NCBI GenBank assembly: GCA_951804985.1
Contig: OX638135.1
Location: 8,454,358-8,518,357 of the forward strand
Length of the DNA: 64,000 nt
Reading direction: 5' to 3'
DNA from: Dryomyza anilis
Lineage: Eukaryota; Arthropoda; Insecta; Diptera; Dryomyzidae
Position numbers and translations under genes: made by a program. Below are positions 1-12,007 of the stretch, one piece after another. The notes beneath the pieces were generated by a model, which saw only the letters and a program-made list of their open reading frames with translations, ran no database searches and had not been told where the DNA came from. Each line of letters begins with the position of its first letter. Within the stretch, counting starts at the first letter, position 1.

Positions 1-108
1 TTGAAAATGTTTCACATTAAATATAAAAATAATAAATGCAATCTATATATATATAAAGAAAGTAATTAATGTTTAATTACATAAATCAATAAAAAACCGA
101 TAATTAAA
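1..108 (+). other. Gypsy A1 leader (5'UTR), truncated by window edge
   Basis: This AT-rich stretch directly precedes the A1 gag start codon. It matches the position, and loosely the composition, of the leader that precedes the homologous A2 gag at 17343-17812. No LTR end or primer-binding site is visible, so the 5' LTR of this copy must lie outside the window. Confidence 0.6.
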
Positions 109-1104
109 ATGGGTACAGAAAATGTATTTAAACGCGTACATAACGTTGTTCCTTACTTTTCTGGGGCAGAATCTCCATTACTAGAAACTGAATTATATAA
201 ATTTATTGAAGGCTGTGAAACAGCAAAGCTTAAAATTAAAGAATCAGATTATGAGGAATTTATTAAATGCGTTAAGTTACATTTGCAGGGAGATGCTTAT
301 AAATTGGTTAGGATAAAACATTTTCAAAAAATAGAAGAATTATACGAGTTGCTAAAAAATACATACTTAAATGATATTTCTTTAGATGCAGTACTAGAAA
401 AGATTAAAAAAGTTTTTCAAAATAGTAAAGAGAGTTTGAGAGCGTTTGGAAGACGATTAGACGAATTGCAATCCATGGCATTAGAAATTGCAAGTAAAAA
501 ATACCGTAAAAAGATAGGTAATGATGACGTATTCAGATTGGAATTACAGAAGTCAGTATTGATCTCTTTTAAAGTAGGTGTGAAGGATCCAACAACAAAA
601 GTTGTATTATTAAGTAGTAAGTCAGACACATTAGATGCATTATTGGAAGACGCATTAAATGTTGAAGCTATTATGCAACTAAGACCAAAGTTAAATGAAT
701 ACGAATGTAATGTTGAAGCAGAACATAATTCAGAAATAATTAAGCAAAGAGAAAATCCAGAAAAGAATGATAAATCAACCTATGTAAGGAATGTTCCAAC
801 ATGTTCATTCTGTATGAAATTAGGACATACTAGGGACGATTGTATTAGTAGGAAAAATGAGCCTTTCTGCTACGAATGTGGAACTTATGGCCATGAAGCT
901 AATTGGAAATGTGCAAATACTAATATGAAAAATTCTAAAATACAGTTAGGTAATAATGATATTAAAAATAATAATCGCAAAGAAAATAAAACAAGTAATA
1001 TGAAATGCTTATGGTGTGATAGACAAGGGCATAAAATAGATAAGTGTTATGCGAAAACAAAATTTGAATCAGTCACAAATAATAATCATAATCAGGGAAA
1101 CTAA
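109..1104 (+). CDS. Gag polyprotein of Ty3/gypsy element A1
   Basis: An intact 331-codon frame encodes a retrotransposon Gag, the structural protein of the cytoplasmic virus-like particle that packages element RNA. Residues about 10-195 look like a helical capsid-type region without a sharper motif. The C-terminal third is a nucleocapsid with three CCHC zinc knuckles at about residues 232-245, 254-268 and 300-313; the second has five residues before the last Cys instead of four. The ATG was chosen because all three A2 homologues begin at the equivalent ATG with the same first residues. The stop follows directly after a -1 slippery heptamer, and the -1 frame is open into pol. This is the least damaged A-family gag in the window: A2 copies at 17813, 31371 and 33102 are broken. 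Confidence 0.9.
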   Translation: MGTENVFKRVHNVVPYFSGAESPLLETELYKFIEGCETAKLKIKESDYEEFIKCVKLHLQGDAYKLVRIKHFQKIEELYELLKNTYLNDISLDAVLEKIKKVFQNSKESLRAFGRRLDELQSMALEIASKKYRKKIGNDDVFRLELQKSVLISFKVGVKDPTTKVVLLSSKSDTLDALLEDALNVEAIMQLRPKLNEYECNVEAEHNSEIIKQRENPEKNDKSTYVRNVPTCSFCMKLGHTRDDCISRKNEPFCYECGTYGHEANWKCANTNMKNSKIQLGNNDIKNNNRKENKTSNMKCLWCDRQGHKIDKCYAKTKFESVTNNNHNQGN

Positions 1105-3250
1105 GAGGGGCTCAGTCAAGGCCAATAAACTGGGGACCCCAAAAGAAAAGTAATATAGGGCCAAATGAGTTAGGAATTGTAGATCAGACGTCGAAAGAGA
1201 CTGTGGTCAAATTTACTACCCCATTAAACTTTCAAAAACTGAAGGTAAACAATGAATTAAAATATGAATTAAATGCAAAAGAAAATTGCATAATACACAA
1301 TTGGAATGGAGATTGTTCGAATTTATCTAATATAAGTGATGTTTTCATTTCAGTACCTTGCGAGGCAGCTAAAAATGGAAGACTTATTTTATTAGTAGAC
1401 TCAGGAGCAGATGCCAGTTTAGTAAAAGAAAGTGCGATGACAAATTTTCCAGGTTTTAACAAAAATATTCAAAAGGATTTGAATGGGGCTTTTGGTGGTT
1501 ATGTTAGGACATTAGGAACCACCAAGGTCCAACACGGGAGCATAGGGTGCTTAAGTTTAATGCTACACGTAGTGTCACTTGAACAAGGAGTACCAGCAGA
1601 CGGAATAATCGGACGTGACAATTTATGGAATCGATCTATAATAAATGCGATAGATAAAACGATAACGTTCTTTGATATAGATAAAAATCATATTATAAAA
1701 CTACCAATGAAAACACAGACAGAAATACAAAACATTTTTTACAACCAACATATTAAAATTCAAGCGAGAACCGCGAAAATAGTATCATTACCTTTAAAAA
1801 CAAAAATTCCAATCGTATTAATACATAAGCAAGAAATTTCTCCAGGTGTATATTTAGGCGAAAGCCTATCAAATGTTAGCAAGAATAGAGTTTATGTTTC
1901 AATATTAAATGCTACAGAAAAAGAAATTCTAATAGACAACAAATTTAAACCAAAGTTTTCGAATTTTAATCAGTATAAAGAATCGTATACAAAAAATTCT
2001 ACAATAAATAGCGTAAATTCAGTAAATATAACAAATAGAATTAACAGATTGTTAAGGGAAATTAAAATTGACGAAACTTTAAATAAAGACGAAATTACAT
2101 CTTTACAAAATTTGTGTATTTCTTATCATGACGTTTTTCACTTAGATGGCGATGAATTAACATACACGCCAGCGCTTAAACATGAAATAACTACACAATG
2201 GAACCAACCACCAATTAATCAGAAACAATATAAACTTCCACATACACATAGGGAAGAAATTAATAGACAAGTAGTAAAAATGTTAGATGACGGCATTATA
2301 TCTCCAAGCACCTCACCTTGGAATTCACCGTTATTGTTAGTACCAAAAAAGAGCAATAAGGACGGTAGCAAGAAATGGAGACTAGTAATAGATTTTCGTA
2401 AACTAAATGATGTAACAATAAAACAAGTATTTCCGATTCCTCGTATAGACGAGATATTAGATCAGCTAGGGCATTGTAGATACTTTTCAACATTGGATTT
2501 AGCAAGTGGTTATCATCAGGTCTTAGTAGATGAAAGAGATAAAGAAAAAACTGCTTTCAGTACGGGACTTGGACATTTTGAATTTAATGGAATGCCATTT
2601 GGTTTAACAGGTGCACCGGCCACTTTTTAAAGAATAATGAACCACATATTAACAGGTTTACAGGGTATCGATTGTTTTGTGTATCTTGATGACATAGTTG
2701 TATATGGAAAAAATTTAAGCGAAATTGAGCATAGATTAAGTAATGTATTACAGAAATTAAGGGAACATAATTTAAAATTAAATACCGAAAAATGTCAGTT
2801 TTTGCGTCGCGAAGTTGTATATTTAGGACATAAATGTTCGGAACTAGGTGCGCTGCCAGACCCCTCTAAGGTCGAATGCGTGAAAAATATTCCGGTGCCA
2901 AGAAATAGAAAAGAAGTACAAGCATTTTTGGGATTAATTAATTATTACAGAAAATTCATAGGCAATATGGCCAAAATATCATTACCAATTAATAATTTAC
3001 TTAGAAACGACGTTAAATTTACATGGACAGACGATTGTCAAAATTCATTTATTAAATTAAAAGAATCAATAATTTCATCACCAATTCTCGCATATCCAGA
3101 TTTTACGAAAACTTTTTTACTTACAACTGATGCAAGCAATGAAGCAATAGGCGCGGTACTGTCGCAAGGCGAAGTTGGAAGCGATAGACCAGTCGCATTT
3201 GCGAGTAGGGCATTAAATGGGGCCGAAAAACGATACTCCACCATTGAAAA
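1092..3250 (+). pseudogene. Pol of gypsy A1: protease, RT and start of RNase H, broken
   Basis: This -1 frame relative to gag encodes an aspartic protease (DSGAD, around 1400-1414), then reverse transcriptase with LDLASGYHQ (palm motif A) and the active-site YLDD (about 2682-2693), then the RNase H start (TTDAS, about 3124). Two breaks are visible. A single in-frame TAA at 2628-2630 lies where A2 (35836 region) has a Gln codon, so it is a simple nonsense change. At about 3250 the RNase H reading jumps to 3'UTR sequence identical to that at 7909, removing the rest of RNase H and integrase. The family is Ty3/gypsy; the order PR-RT-RH supports this. Translation would depend on the frameshift at 1095. 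Confidence 0.88.
1095..1140 (+). promoter_or_regulatory. Predicted -1 ribosomal frameshift signal, A1 gag/pol
   Basis: The heptamer GGGAAAC (1095-1101) is read in the gag frame as G GGA AAC and is followed at once by the gag stop TAA. A -1 slip enters a frame that stays open until 2628 and encodes protease and RT. Downstream, 1107-1115 can pair with 1130-1140 in a G/C-rich stem of about nine pairs with two bulges. X XXY YYZ heptamers with a downstream structure are the established -1 frameshift signal of retroelements; its use here is inference. Confidence 0.7.
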
Positions 3251-4071
3251 AGTTACCACAATTACACTAAATCACACACGCTTCAACAAATGAACACAAT
3301 TTCTTAAACAATTTTGAAGAAGACGAATATTAAAAACGATAAGAACCAAGAATATACGTATTCGAATATTGTTACAACAAGTGAAATATAATAGTACAAC
3401 AACGTCAAACTAACAAAACAACAACATCTACGTATAAATAAAAATTACAATTACTGAAGATGACAATTCCGCTAGAAAAACTATCGAACAAGAAAATTTC
3501 TCAAAACATTTAAAGAAGACAAATCCGTATTAATATTCAGAAATATAAAATTACAAAATTATCAATTTTAGTATCTGCTCTCAACAAAGTACGATTTAAT
3601 TTGGCTGAAAAACAACGCAACATAGAAGACATCAAATTTTAAAAGCTAAGAAAATCAAGACGCAAGATGAAAACAATGTTTGTTGAAACAGTGGCAGAAA
3701 CAAATAAAGTGCAGCTACAGTCAACGCAATCGCAGCAACCACCAACCGAAGAGTGGCAGCAGCAATTAACGCTAAAAACATCGGGATCAGGTTATGTTTG
3801 TATTTAATTTCCTTTTATAATTCAGATGTTTAGATTAAAGGCGGGCTAATGCAGCCATATAATTAGAAAATTGGGCCAATACCATTTTTTTTTAAATTTA
3901 AAATCATTAAATTTGAAATTATTTATCTCCACTAGGTAATATACAATTGTTTATTTTTAAAAATAAAATAATCTACACTATAAGAATTTTATCAAGATAT
4001 TAACAATGTAAAAGAAAAAACTATTATTATTTAATTAATAATAATTTTTTCTTAAAATAAGGGGGGAAGAA
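3251..4071 (+). other. Gypsy A1 3'UTR (copy a) with polypurine tract
   Basis: Non-coding AT-rich sequence, essentially identical to 7909-8729. It ends in a polypurine tract (4058-4071, with a GGGGGG run) directly before the LTR start TGTTGTATATC. The tract is where plus-strand DNA synthesis would begin in reverse transcription. The left edge is a deletion junction with pol that shares three A residues with the source sequence. Confidence 0.75.
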
Positions 4072-4668
4072 TGTTGTATATCAGAAATACTTTTTCTTTT
4101 AGTTTGAAAAATCTGCACATCGCCAGTAAGCACAATATCATATTCATATTAATCATAATAATGTAACACCAAAAATGCTTACTGTTATGCATGCATTCGT
4201 ATTTTTCTCATACACTTATTTGATACACTTACTCTTATACACATATGATGACAACAACAAATGTATTGGTTGTAATGTGAGCCTCATCAGGTAGCACCTG
4301 CATGCGGCGTACAGGGAACTAAAGCACATAGAAGTTTTTCTCACGATCACCCCAATACGAATTGATTATTTCACAATATGATGACACTCATATCTGGTGT
4401 TTGTAAATATTGGTGCGACCGAGGTGATGAGTAGAGGTTAAGAATATATTATAAGTTGGATAAGATTTTAACTGCCTTAGAGTGCAGACGTGTTTCTTTT
4501 ATAAGTTAAACAATAATGTTAATATTAAAATAGAACTTTCAATTAAATAAAAGTATTTCTTGGAAGAAAAGACTTGTTTGAATTATTTCGGTTAATAAAA
4601 ACGGAACTTCAACGTTGGACATTCTCTGGTAGGACATCATGGGTAATTATAAATGGAACGTTGCGACA
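4072..4668 (+). repeat. LTR of gypsy A1, copy a
   Basis: Starts TG just after the polypurine tract and probably ends ...GCGACA before TTTGGCCTCACGCC, which looks like a primer-binding site placed as in A2 (LTR end, TT, TGGC). An identical LTR with one base change seen lies 4658 bp downstream. The right end is less certain: the A1-specific sequence continues to about 4709 before jumping into pol, so an end near 4709 is possible. Confidence 0.7.
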
Positions 4669-4709
4669 TTTGGCCTCACGCCTAAGCAACGGACATTTTA
4701 ATTACAACA

Positions 4710-6416
4710 GTAGAGTGTGTAAAAAATATTCCAGTTCCGAAAAATAGGAAGGAAGTTCAAGCATTTTTCGGCTTAATTAATTATTACAGAAAATTTATAG
4801 GAGGTATGGCGAAGTTGTCATTACCGAAAAACTGTTTGCTTAAAAATGACGCTAAGTTCATATGGAATGATAATTGTCAGAATTCGTTTTTAAAACTTAA
4901 AGAGGCAATTATGTCACCACCCAGCGTATCCGGATTTTAACGAACCCTTTTTGCTCACGACAGACGCCAGTAACGAAACAATTGGCGCGGTTCATTCGCA
5001 AGGTGAAGTTGGAAGCGACCGTCCGATCGCGTTTGCCAGTAGGTCTCTTAACGATGCGGAAACACGCTACTCTACTATAGAGAGAGAATTTTTGGCAATT
5101 GTATGGGCAACAAAAAATGTTAGGGCATATCTTTTGGGAAGGTCATTTAAAATTTTTACAGATCATCAGCCCCTAAAAGGTATTGCAAACTTAAAAGATC
5201 AGACATCCCGCCTTGCGCGTTTCCGACATAAGTTGTCAGAATACGATTTTGAAATGATTTACAAACCAGGTAAAAAGAATTTGAACGCGGATGCTTTAAG
5301 CAGAATACCATATTTACAACCCGATATTACAGCAGTACAAACACGTTCTAAAACTACACAAAATAAATTAGATCAACAAATTACAAAAACAAAGCCCCAA
5401 ATTAGTACACCGGTCGTAGATGAAACAATTACAGATGCAAATAACGAAACAAATTCTGCACACTTATTAACTGATCCGGAAGAAATTAAAACGGTAATAA
5501 AAGATTTTCATGATTCCGCATTAGGAGGCCATCAGGGTGCAGTAAAAACATATTTTAGAATCAGAAGACAATTTAAGTGGAAAGGTATGCAGAAACAAAT
5601 AAAAGATTACGTAAAAAATTGTTCAAAATGCCAAGTAAATAAAAGTTTTAGGCTTACAAAAATGCCAATGGTCCTAACTGATACGCCAGTGAGACCATTT
5701 GATAAAGTATACATGGATCTTGTAGGAATTTTACCAGAAACTATCTCTGGAAATAAATATATATTAACATTTCAAGATTATTTTTCAAAACATATGTGTT
5801 GCGTAGCTATACCGGACGCAGAAGCAAGCACTGTAGCGAAAGCATTTTACGACGAAATCATTACGCGCTTAAATATTCCAAAAGTATTAGTTACCGACAA
5901 TGGTTCAAATTTCGTCTCTAAATTGTTTTCAGATACATGTAAATTGTTAGGAATTAAAAAGTTACATATTACGCCATATCATCCACAAGCTAATGGATCT
6001 TTGGAAAGAAGCCATCGACCATTAGCAGAATATTTGCGAAGTTTTGCAAAAGAAGATGGGTCAAACTGGGACCAATGGTTAAATTCGGCAATGCACGTGC
6101 ACAATAATACAGTACATATGTCAACAGGGCAAACCCCTTTCCGTACTTTATATGGGTTTGATTTTGATATGCCCACTAATCTAAAACGTAAATGTTCACC
6201 AGTTTATAATACTGATGATTACAACAAATTATTAAATATAAAATATTATTAAAAAATCAAAATAGAAAGAATAAATTTTCTCCCATATGGGTAGGACCCT
6301 ATGAGGTACTTTCGGTAGTAAGTCCTGTAACGACAATGATTTCCATCAAAGGAAAAGGGAAAAAATTCCATAACAACCTATTAAAAGCATATAATTTTGA
6401 AGTTTTACACAATTAA
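4710..6416 (+). pseudogene. Pol remnant: RT tail, RNase H and integrase (A2/A1 mosaic)
   Basis: Sequence jumps from the LTR/leader into the RT connection region. A base-loss frameshift at about 4920-4940 puts a stop just before RNase H; the same lesion is at 9580 and 36250. The main frame (4951-6252) holds RNase H (TTDAS, then [15 protein letters not shown] and DHQPL), the integrase HHCC finger (HDSALGGH ... CSKCQ), and the integrase core with the D, D and E of a D-D35-E triad (MDLVG, TDNGSNF, NGSLERS). After 6240 roughly 60 codons are missing relative to A2, and the C-terminus resumes in another frame to a stop at 6414-6416. Up to 5177 the sequence is A2-like; afterwards it is a diverged, presumably A1, version. 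Confidence 0.85.
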
Positions 6417-8729
6417 ATAAATAAATGTAAAGAAATAAATAACTGAACCAATAGTTCATGATGATCATAAATCGTAATCATGTTAGAATGAAATGCATAC
6501 TATTGCAAACAACAATATAAGGTAAAGAAATGCCGCGTTAATAATAATTTTTTTTTAGGAATATGTTTTTAAATCTTAATCAAATAAATAAGTGCATGAG
6601 GGAATAGCTACGTATTAATTTTAAAAGGTTACTAGCATTAAATCATGTATTAAAAAATTTGTAATGAATAAAGGAATAAAGTGATTTACAAGATTATATT
6701 AGATAATTATTAAGCAAAGATTTCAGTACGAATTAGCAAAAGAAATAAAATATACATTGCCACTATATTTGAGATAGATCAGCACCTCAATTTCATTGTC
6801 AAGGGCATTGTCAATCGAAACAAATGAAAGAAAGATCGTTGTACTTGAAATTCAGATAGACGTAAGCGGAGCACAAACTGAAGGGGAGCACAGATATAAG
6901 TGAGGAGCTTAGGTATAGTTATAAGTGATAAAATGCAATTCAGCGTTTTGCATGAACCACTGCACTATTGGACTGAAAATGAAACGAGATACGTTAATGC
7001 AGAGACAAAAACAAACAAACTCGCAAACGTTTTAACCAAAATCATTTAACGGTCATAAAAAATATATATATGTACGTATTGAATGTACCAAAGTTGTTAT
7101 GCAAAAGAAAGATTGAAAATACTGTCATATATCAAGCATATTTAAATTAATAAATTAGTGCATGAATAAATAGCTAAGTATTTTTGAAAATGACTAGCAT
7201 TGAGTCATGTGATAATGAAATATTATGGAAAAATTAAAGATTTCTAAAGTACATGTACATTTTATTAAATGTAATAAATTAAATGTTCAATATAAACATA
7301 CAATGAAGATATTAAATTTGAATATTCTATATAAATTAAAAATGATGTTAAATTAAATTAAGTATGAAGTTATAGTAAACAAGTAATACGTATTTTAATA
7401 ATAATCCTGATTCTGCAAATGTACTCCAACCACGACGAATCACAAAGAAGTAAAACATGCACGAAGAAGAACAACAAGCAAACCACCAAACAATAAAAAT
7501 TAACGTTAAATACAATATGCTAAAATTTTAATTGCCAAAGAAGGTCGTTTAATTTTGTTGGGAAAAGGTCTGAAATGGTAATGTAATGAAGTACAAAAGA
7601 ATAATGATAAAACGACATGTAAGAGTTATGGCGCGGACGACAACAATCAATACATGTTTAATTAAGAGAAAGGAGCTACCCTATGGATATGGATGTAGAA
7701 GTTTGACAAATCAGCAAAGAAAGTTGGAACTATTTTATCATAATAATGCAACAACATTTTACATCTTATATATACTAAATAAAAGATGACAATTTTATCG
7801 CTCAAAAAACACGCTAACATTATGTAAATAAGTTGAAGCTATTCCATATACACTTATTTAGCTGTCAATGCGAACCTGATTACAAAAATAAATTTAACAA
7901 ATCAACAAAGTTACCACAATTACACTAAATCACACACGCTTCAACAAATGAACACAATTTCTTAAACAATTTTGAAGAAGACGAATATTAAAAACGATAA
8001 GAACCAAGAATATACGTATTCGAATATTGTTACAACAAGTGAAATATAATAGTACAACAACGTCAAACTAACAAAACAACAACATCTACGTATAAATAAA
8101 AATTACAATTACTGAAGATGACAATTCCGCTAGAAAAACTATCGAACAAGAAAATTTCTCAAAACATTTAAAGAAGACAAATCCGTATTAATATTCAGAA
8201 ATATAAAATTACAAAATTATCAATTTTAGTATCTGCTCTCAACAAAGTACGATTTAATTTGGCTGAAAAACAACGCAACATAGAAGACATCAAATTTTAA
8301 AAGCTAAGAAAATCAAGACGCAAGATGAAAACAATGTTTGTTGAAACAGTGGCAGAAACAAATAAAGTGCAGCTACAGTCAACGCAATCGCAGCAACCAC
8401 CAACCGAAGAGTGGCAGCAGCAATTAACGCTAAAAACATCGGGATCAGGTTATGTTTGTATTTAATTTCCTTTTATAATTCAGATGTTTAGATTAAAGGC
8501 GGGCTAATGCAGCCATATAATTAGAAAATTGGGCCAATACCATTTTTTTTTAAATTTAAAATCATTAAATTTGAAATTATTTATCTCCACTAGGTAATAT
8601 ACAATTGTTTATTTTTAAAAATAAAATAATCTACACTATAAGAATTTTATCAAGATATTAACAATGTAAAAGAAAAAACTATTATTATTTAATTAATAAT
8701 AATTTTTTCTTAAAATAAGGGGGGAAGAA
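6417..8729 (+). other. Long 3'UTR of gypsy A1 with polypurine tract
   Basis: About 2.3 kb without a convincing ORF. It lies between the integrase C-terminus and the second LTR; its last 821 bases duplicate 3251-4071. No envelope-like frame is present: the longest ORF (7586-7789, 67 codons) has no recognisable motif. The polypurine tract is at 8716-8729. Confidence 0.65.
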
Positions 8730-9835
8730 TGTTGTATATCAGAAATACTTTTTCTTTTAGTTTGAAAAATCTGCACATCGCCAGTAAGCACAATATCATA
8801 TTCATATTAATCATAATAATGTAACACCAAAAATGCTTACTGTTATGCATGCATTCGTATTTTTCTCATACACTTATTTGATACACTTACTCTTATACAC
8901 ATATGATGACAACAACAAATGTATTGGTTGTAATGTGAGCCTCATCAGGTAGCACCTGCATGCGGCGTACAGGGAACTAAAGCACATAGAAGTTTTTCTC
9001 ACGATCACCCCAATACGAATTGATTATTTCACAATATGATGACACTCATATCTGGTGTTTGTAAATATTGGTGCGACCGAGGTGATGAGTAGAGGTTAAG
9101 AATATATTTTAAGTTGGATAAGATTTTAACTGCCTTAGAGTGCAGACGTGTTTCTTTTATAAGTTAAACAATAATGTTAATATTAAAATAGAACTTTCAA
9201 TTAAATAAAAGTATTTCTTGGAAGAAAAGACTTGTTTGAATTATTTCGGTTAATAAAAACGGAACTTCAACGTTGGACATTCTCTGGTAGGACATCATGG
9301 GTAATTATAAATGGAACGTTGCGACATTTGGCCTCACGCCTAAGCAACGGACATTTTAATTACAACAGTAGAGTGTGTAAAAAATATTCCAGTTCCGAAA
9401 AATAGGAAGGAAGTTCAAGCATTTTTCGGCTTAATTAATTATTACAGAAAATTTATAGGAGGTATGGCGAAGTTGTCATTACCGAAAAACTGTTTGCTTA
9501 AAAATGACGCTAAGTTCATATGGAATGATAATTGTCAGAATTCGTTTTTAAAACTTAAAGAGGCAATTATGTCACCACCCAGCGTATCCGGATTTTAACG
9601 AACCCTTTTTGCTCACGACAGACGCCAGTAACGAAACAATTGGCGCGGTTCATTCGCAAGGTGAAGTTGGAAGCGACCGTCCGATCGCGTTTGCCAGTAG
9701 GTCTCTTAACGATGCGGAAACACGCTACTCTACTATAGAGAGAGAATTTTTGGCAATTGTATGGGCAACAAAAAATGTTAGGGCATATCTTTTGGGAAGG
9801 TCATTTAAAATTTTTACAGATCATCAGCCCCTAAA
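7907..9835 (+). repeat. Duplicated block, copy 2
   Basis: Second copy of the 1.93-kb block at 3249-5177. Its left neighbour here is uninterrupted 3'UTR, whereas copy 1 is fused to RNase H, so this copy preserves the ancestral left junction. Confidence 0.85.
8730..9326 (+). repeat. LTR of gypsy A1, copy b
   Basis: Offset 4658 bp from the LTR at 4072. It carries the same polypurine tract upstream and the same TTTGGCCTCACGCC downstream. With copy a it brackets a defective element spanning 4072-9326. One substitution was seen between the two, so their identity reflects a recent duplication or conversion. Confidence 0.72.
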
Positions 9836-10430
9836 GGGTATAGCAAACTTAAAAGTTCAGACATCACGTCTTGCGCGTTTCCGACACAAATTATCGGAAT
9901 ATGATTTCGAAATTCATTATAAACCGGGAAAAAGTAATTTAAACGCGGATGCGCTTACCCGCATACCGAATAACACTGAAAAAGTAGTTGTAGTACAAAC
10001 ACGTTCGAAAACCATGAAAAGAGACAAGGAAGACGATAAGAAACAGTCAGTATACGATTCTGACGATTTGGTAACAAAGGAAAATTACAATATAATAATT
10101 CTAACTGAACCTCGGGACATAGAGACGGTAATTAAAGATGTTCACGATTCACCGTTAGGTGGTCACCAAGGTGGCGTAAAAACATTTTTAAGAATTCGAC
10201 AACAGTACCGATGGAAGGGAATGCAGAAGCAAATGAATGATTATGTGAAAAATTGTTCAAAATGCCAGATAAACAAGAGTTCAAGGCTGACGAAGATGCC
10301 AATGGTTCTAACTGAGACGCCAGTCAGACCGTTTGACAAAGTGTTCATGGACCTGGTGCGTATTTTGCCTGAAACTATTTCAGGGAATAAATTCATCTTA
10401 ACGTTTCAAGACGATTTTTCTAAATTTATG
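9368..10430 (+). pseudogene. Pol remnant: RT tail, RNase H, partial integrase (A2-like)
   Basis: Same deletion junction as at 4710, followed by A2-like RT tail, the shared frameshift before RNase H, then an open frame (9609-10433). That frame has RNase H (TTDAS, TIEREF, DHQPL), the integrase HHCC finger (HDSPLGGH ... CSKCQ) and the first catalytic Asp (MDLVR). Downstream of 9835 it matches the A2 pol at 36500-37090, not its tandem partner at 5178. The integrase stops at 'DDFSKFM', where the Jockey LINE begins, so the second Asp and the Glu are absent. Confidence 0.82.
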
Positions 10431-10592
10431 TAGTCGTCTTTCAAACGTTGAGGAGAACGGTTGTAAATTATCACTGATCTTTGTGCAACATTATTTTGTG
10501 TTTAATAACAAAACAAAACAAGAAAACATTTTTTTTCCTTAACAATAAATAACTGTAACAGCAGCAATTTGTTGTTCTCTCGCTAGAAGCAA

Positions 10593-11773
10593 GTGCTTTA
10601 TGCTAGCATGAGTGATGACGACGACTGCGTTGCCGTCGGCTGGCAACAAGTGATCACTCCACAAAGAGGAAAACGAGTAAATGCAGAATCGCCAAATATC
10701 ACGCGAAAGCGAATAACTCTAGAATACAATACCTTAGCTGTCAGTAGTTCAAATAGATTTGCTGTACTTGAGAATGAAGACAATGATCAACTATATGAAG
10801 AAATAAATATGTCCATGGAAATTATAACTGCCCCGAAACCTCCACCTATAATCCTTTCCGATGTTATTGACGTTAGCGTTATGATACAGTATCTATCAAA
10901 TAATATTCCTAATGATGAGTATAGCTTCAAGGCACTACGTAATGGGCATATACATGTAATGGTCGAGTCTGTGGAAAGGTATAGAGCACTAACTGCAAAT
11001 CTTAAAAAGGACAAAATTAAGTTCCATATCTACCAATTTAAACAAGAAAGAGCGTTTAGAGTTGTTTTCAAAAATGTACATCACTCCATGCCAACGCAGA
11101 CCATTAAAATATATTTAGAAGAATTAGGTCATACAATAAGAAATATAAACAATACTCGCAGTCGCATAACCAGAGAACCATTGAACATGTTTTTGTTGAT
11201 CTAGAACCAAATAACAACAACTCAGAAATTTATAAAGTCAGGCATATAGGCAATGCAATTATTAAAGTTGAACCTCCACGCAAAGACAACGACATTGTTC
11301 AATGCTATCGCTGTCAAGAATTTGGTCATACCAAATCGTGTTGTACAAAAAAGTTTAAATGTGTTAAATGTTTATTAAATCATGCAACTAAAGACTGTGC
11401 AAAAACCAAAGATGCTCCTGCTAATAAATGCGTTAATTGTCTTCAAAATCACGCCGATAGCTACAAAGGGTGTAGAATTTACAAGGAATTAGTGGCTAAA
11501 AAAAATGCACAACAAAATAGAACACAGCAAAATCAAAATAACACTTTTTTGTTTCAACAGCAATTTTTTTCAACACCAAGATCAGTTCCCACAAGCGGAA
11601 CTGAAAATCCAAACCGATTGTCCTATGCCCAAACTCTAAAATAAAATGTTAATGTAGCACAAAATGATTCAAACCCTTTTGAAAAAATTGAAGCATTATT
11701 AACCAAACAGTTTGAATTAACAAAAAACCTGCTAAATATGTTGTCAATTTTATTAAATAAATTATGCAACTAG
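10593..11773 (+). pseudogene. Jockey ORF1 (Gag-like RNA-binding protein), frameshifted
   Basis: The first 190 or so codons read from 10593 (a second Met at codon 6 is equally plausible) and include the region that normally precedes the knuckles. A frameshift between about 11160 and 11190 moves the reading to another frame. That frame carries three CCHC-type knuckles (CYRCQEFGHTKSCC, CVKCLLNHATKDC, CVNCLQNHADSYKGC) at about 11300-11475. An in-frame TAA at 11642 precedes a plausible natural end at 11771. Jockey-type ORF1 proteins bind element RNA and chaperone it to the nucleus. No intact product is possible from this copy. Confidence 0.82.
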
Positions 11774-11978
11774 ATTTATGAATTGCAATATGGAATGGCA
11801 TATCCAACCACAAAGAAGAACTTAACATCTTCCTTATTTCAAATAATATTGACGTCTTGCTAGCTTCAGAGATACACTTTACTGATAGAAGCTATTTTAG
11901 AATTAACGTATACGAAGTCATTAAAGCAAACCACCCTGACAATAGAACGCATGGTGGTTCGGCAGTATTAATCAAAAG
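11774..11978 (+). pseudogene. Jockey ORF2, endonuclease N-terminus fragment
   Basis: Right after ORF1 the sequence encodes the start of an apurinic-like (EEP) endonuclease: an 'AIWNG' stretch, then about 30 residues later 'ASEIHF' with the catalytic Glu, then 'GGSAVLI'. This nuclease nicks target DNA to prime reverse transcription. After about 68 codons it is cut by low-complexity T-rich sequence and the mini-me copy; the rest of the endonuclease and the first half of RT are missing. Confidence 0.75.
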
Positions 11979-12007
11979 TTTTTTTTTAAATATGATGTTA
12001 TGAATAT

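Larger units (their letters stand above)
3249..5177 (+). repeat. Duplicated block, copy 1 (3'UTR, LTR, pol segment)
   Basis: This block recurs at 7907-9835 at an offset of 4658 bp. I saw a single mismatch (about 4450 versus 9108). It crosses element boundaries, covering 3'UTR, LTR, a deletion junction at about 4711 and RT/RNase H, so it is a segmental duplication and not just an LTR pair. Similarity drops abruptly after 5177/9835. Confidence 0.85.

Noticed and set aside
6417..8729. Envelope-like third ORF in gypsy A1 (errantivirus)
   Set aside because: No frame over 67 codons, no signal peptide or membrane anchor seen; treated as 3'UTR.
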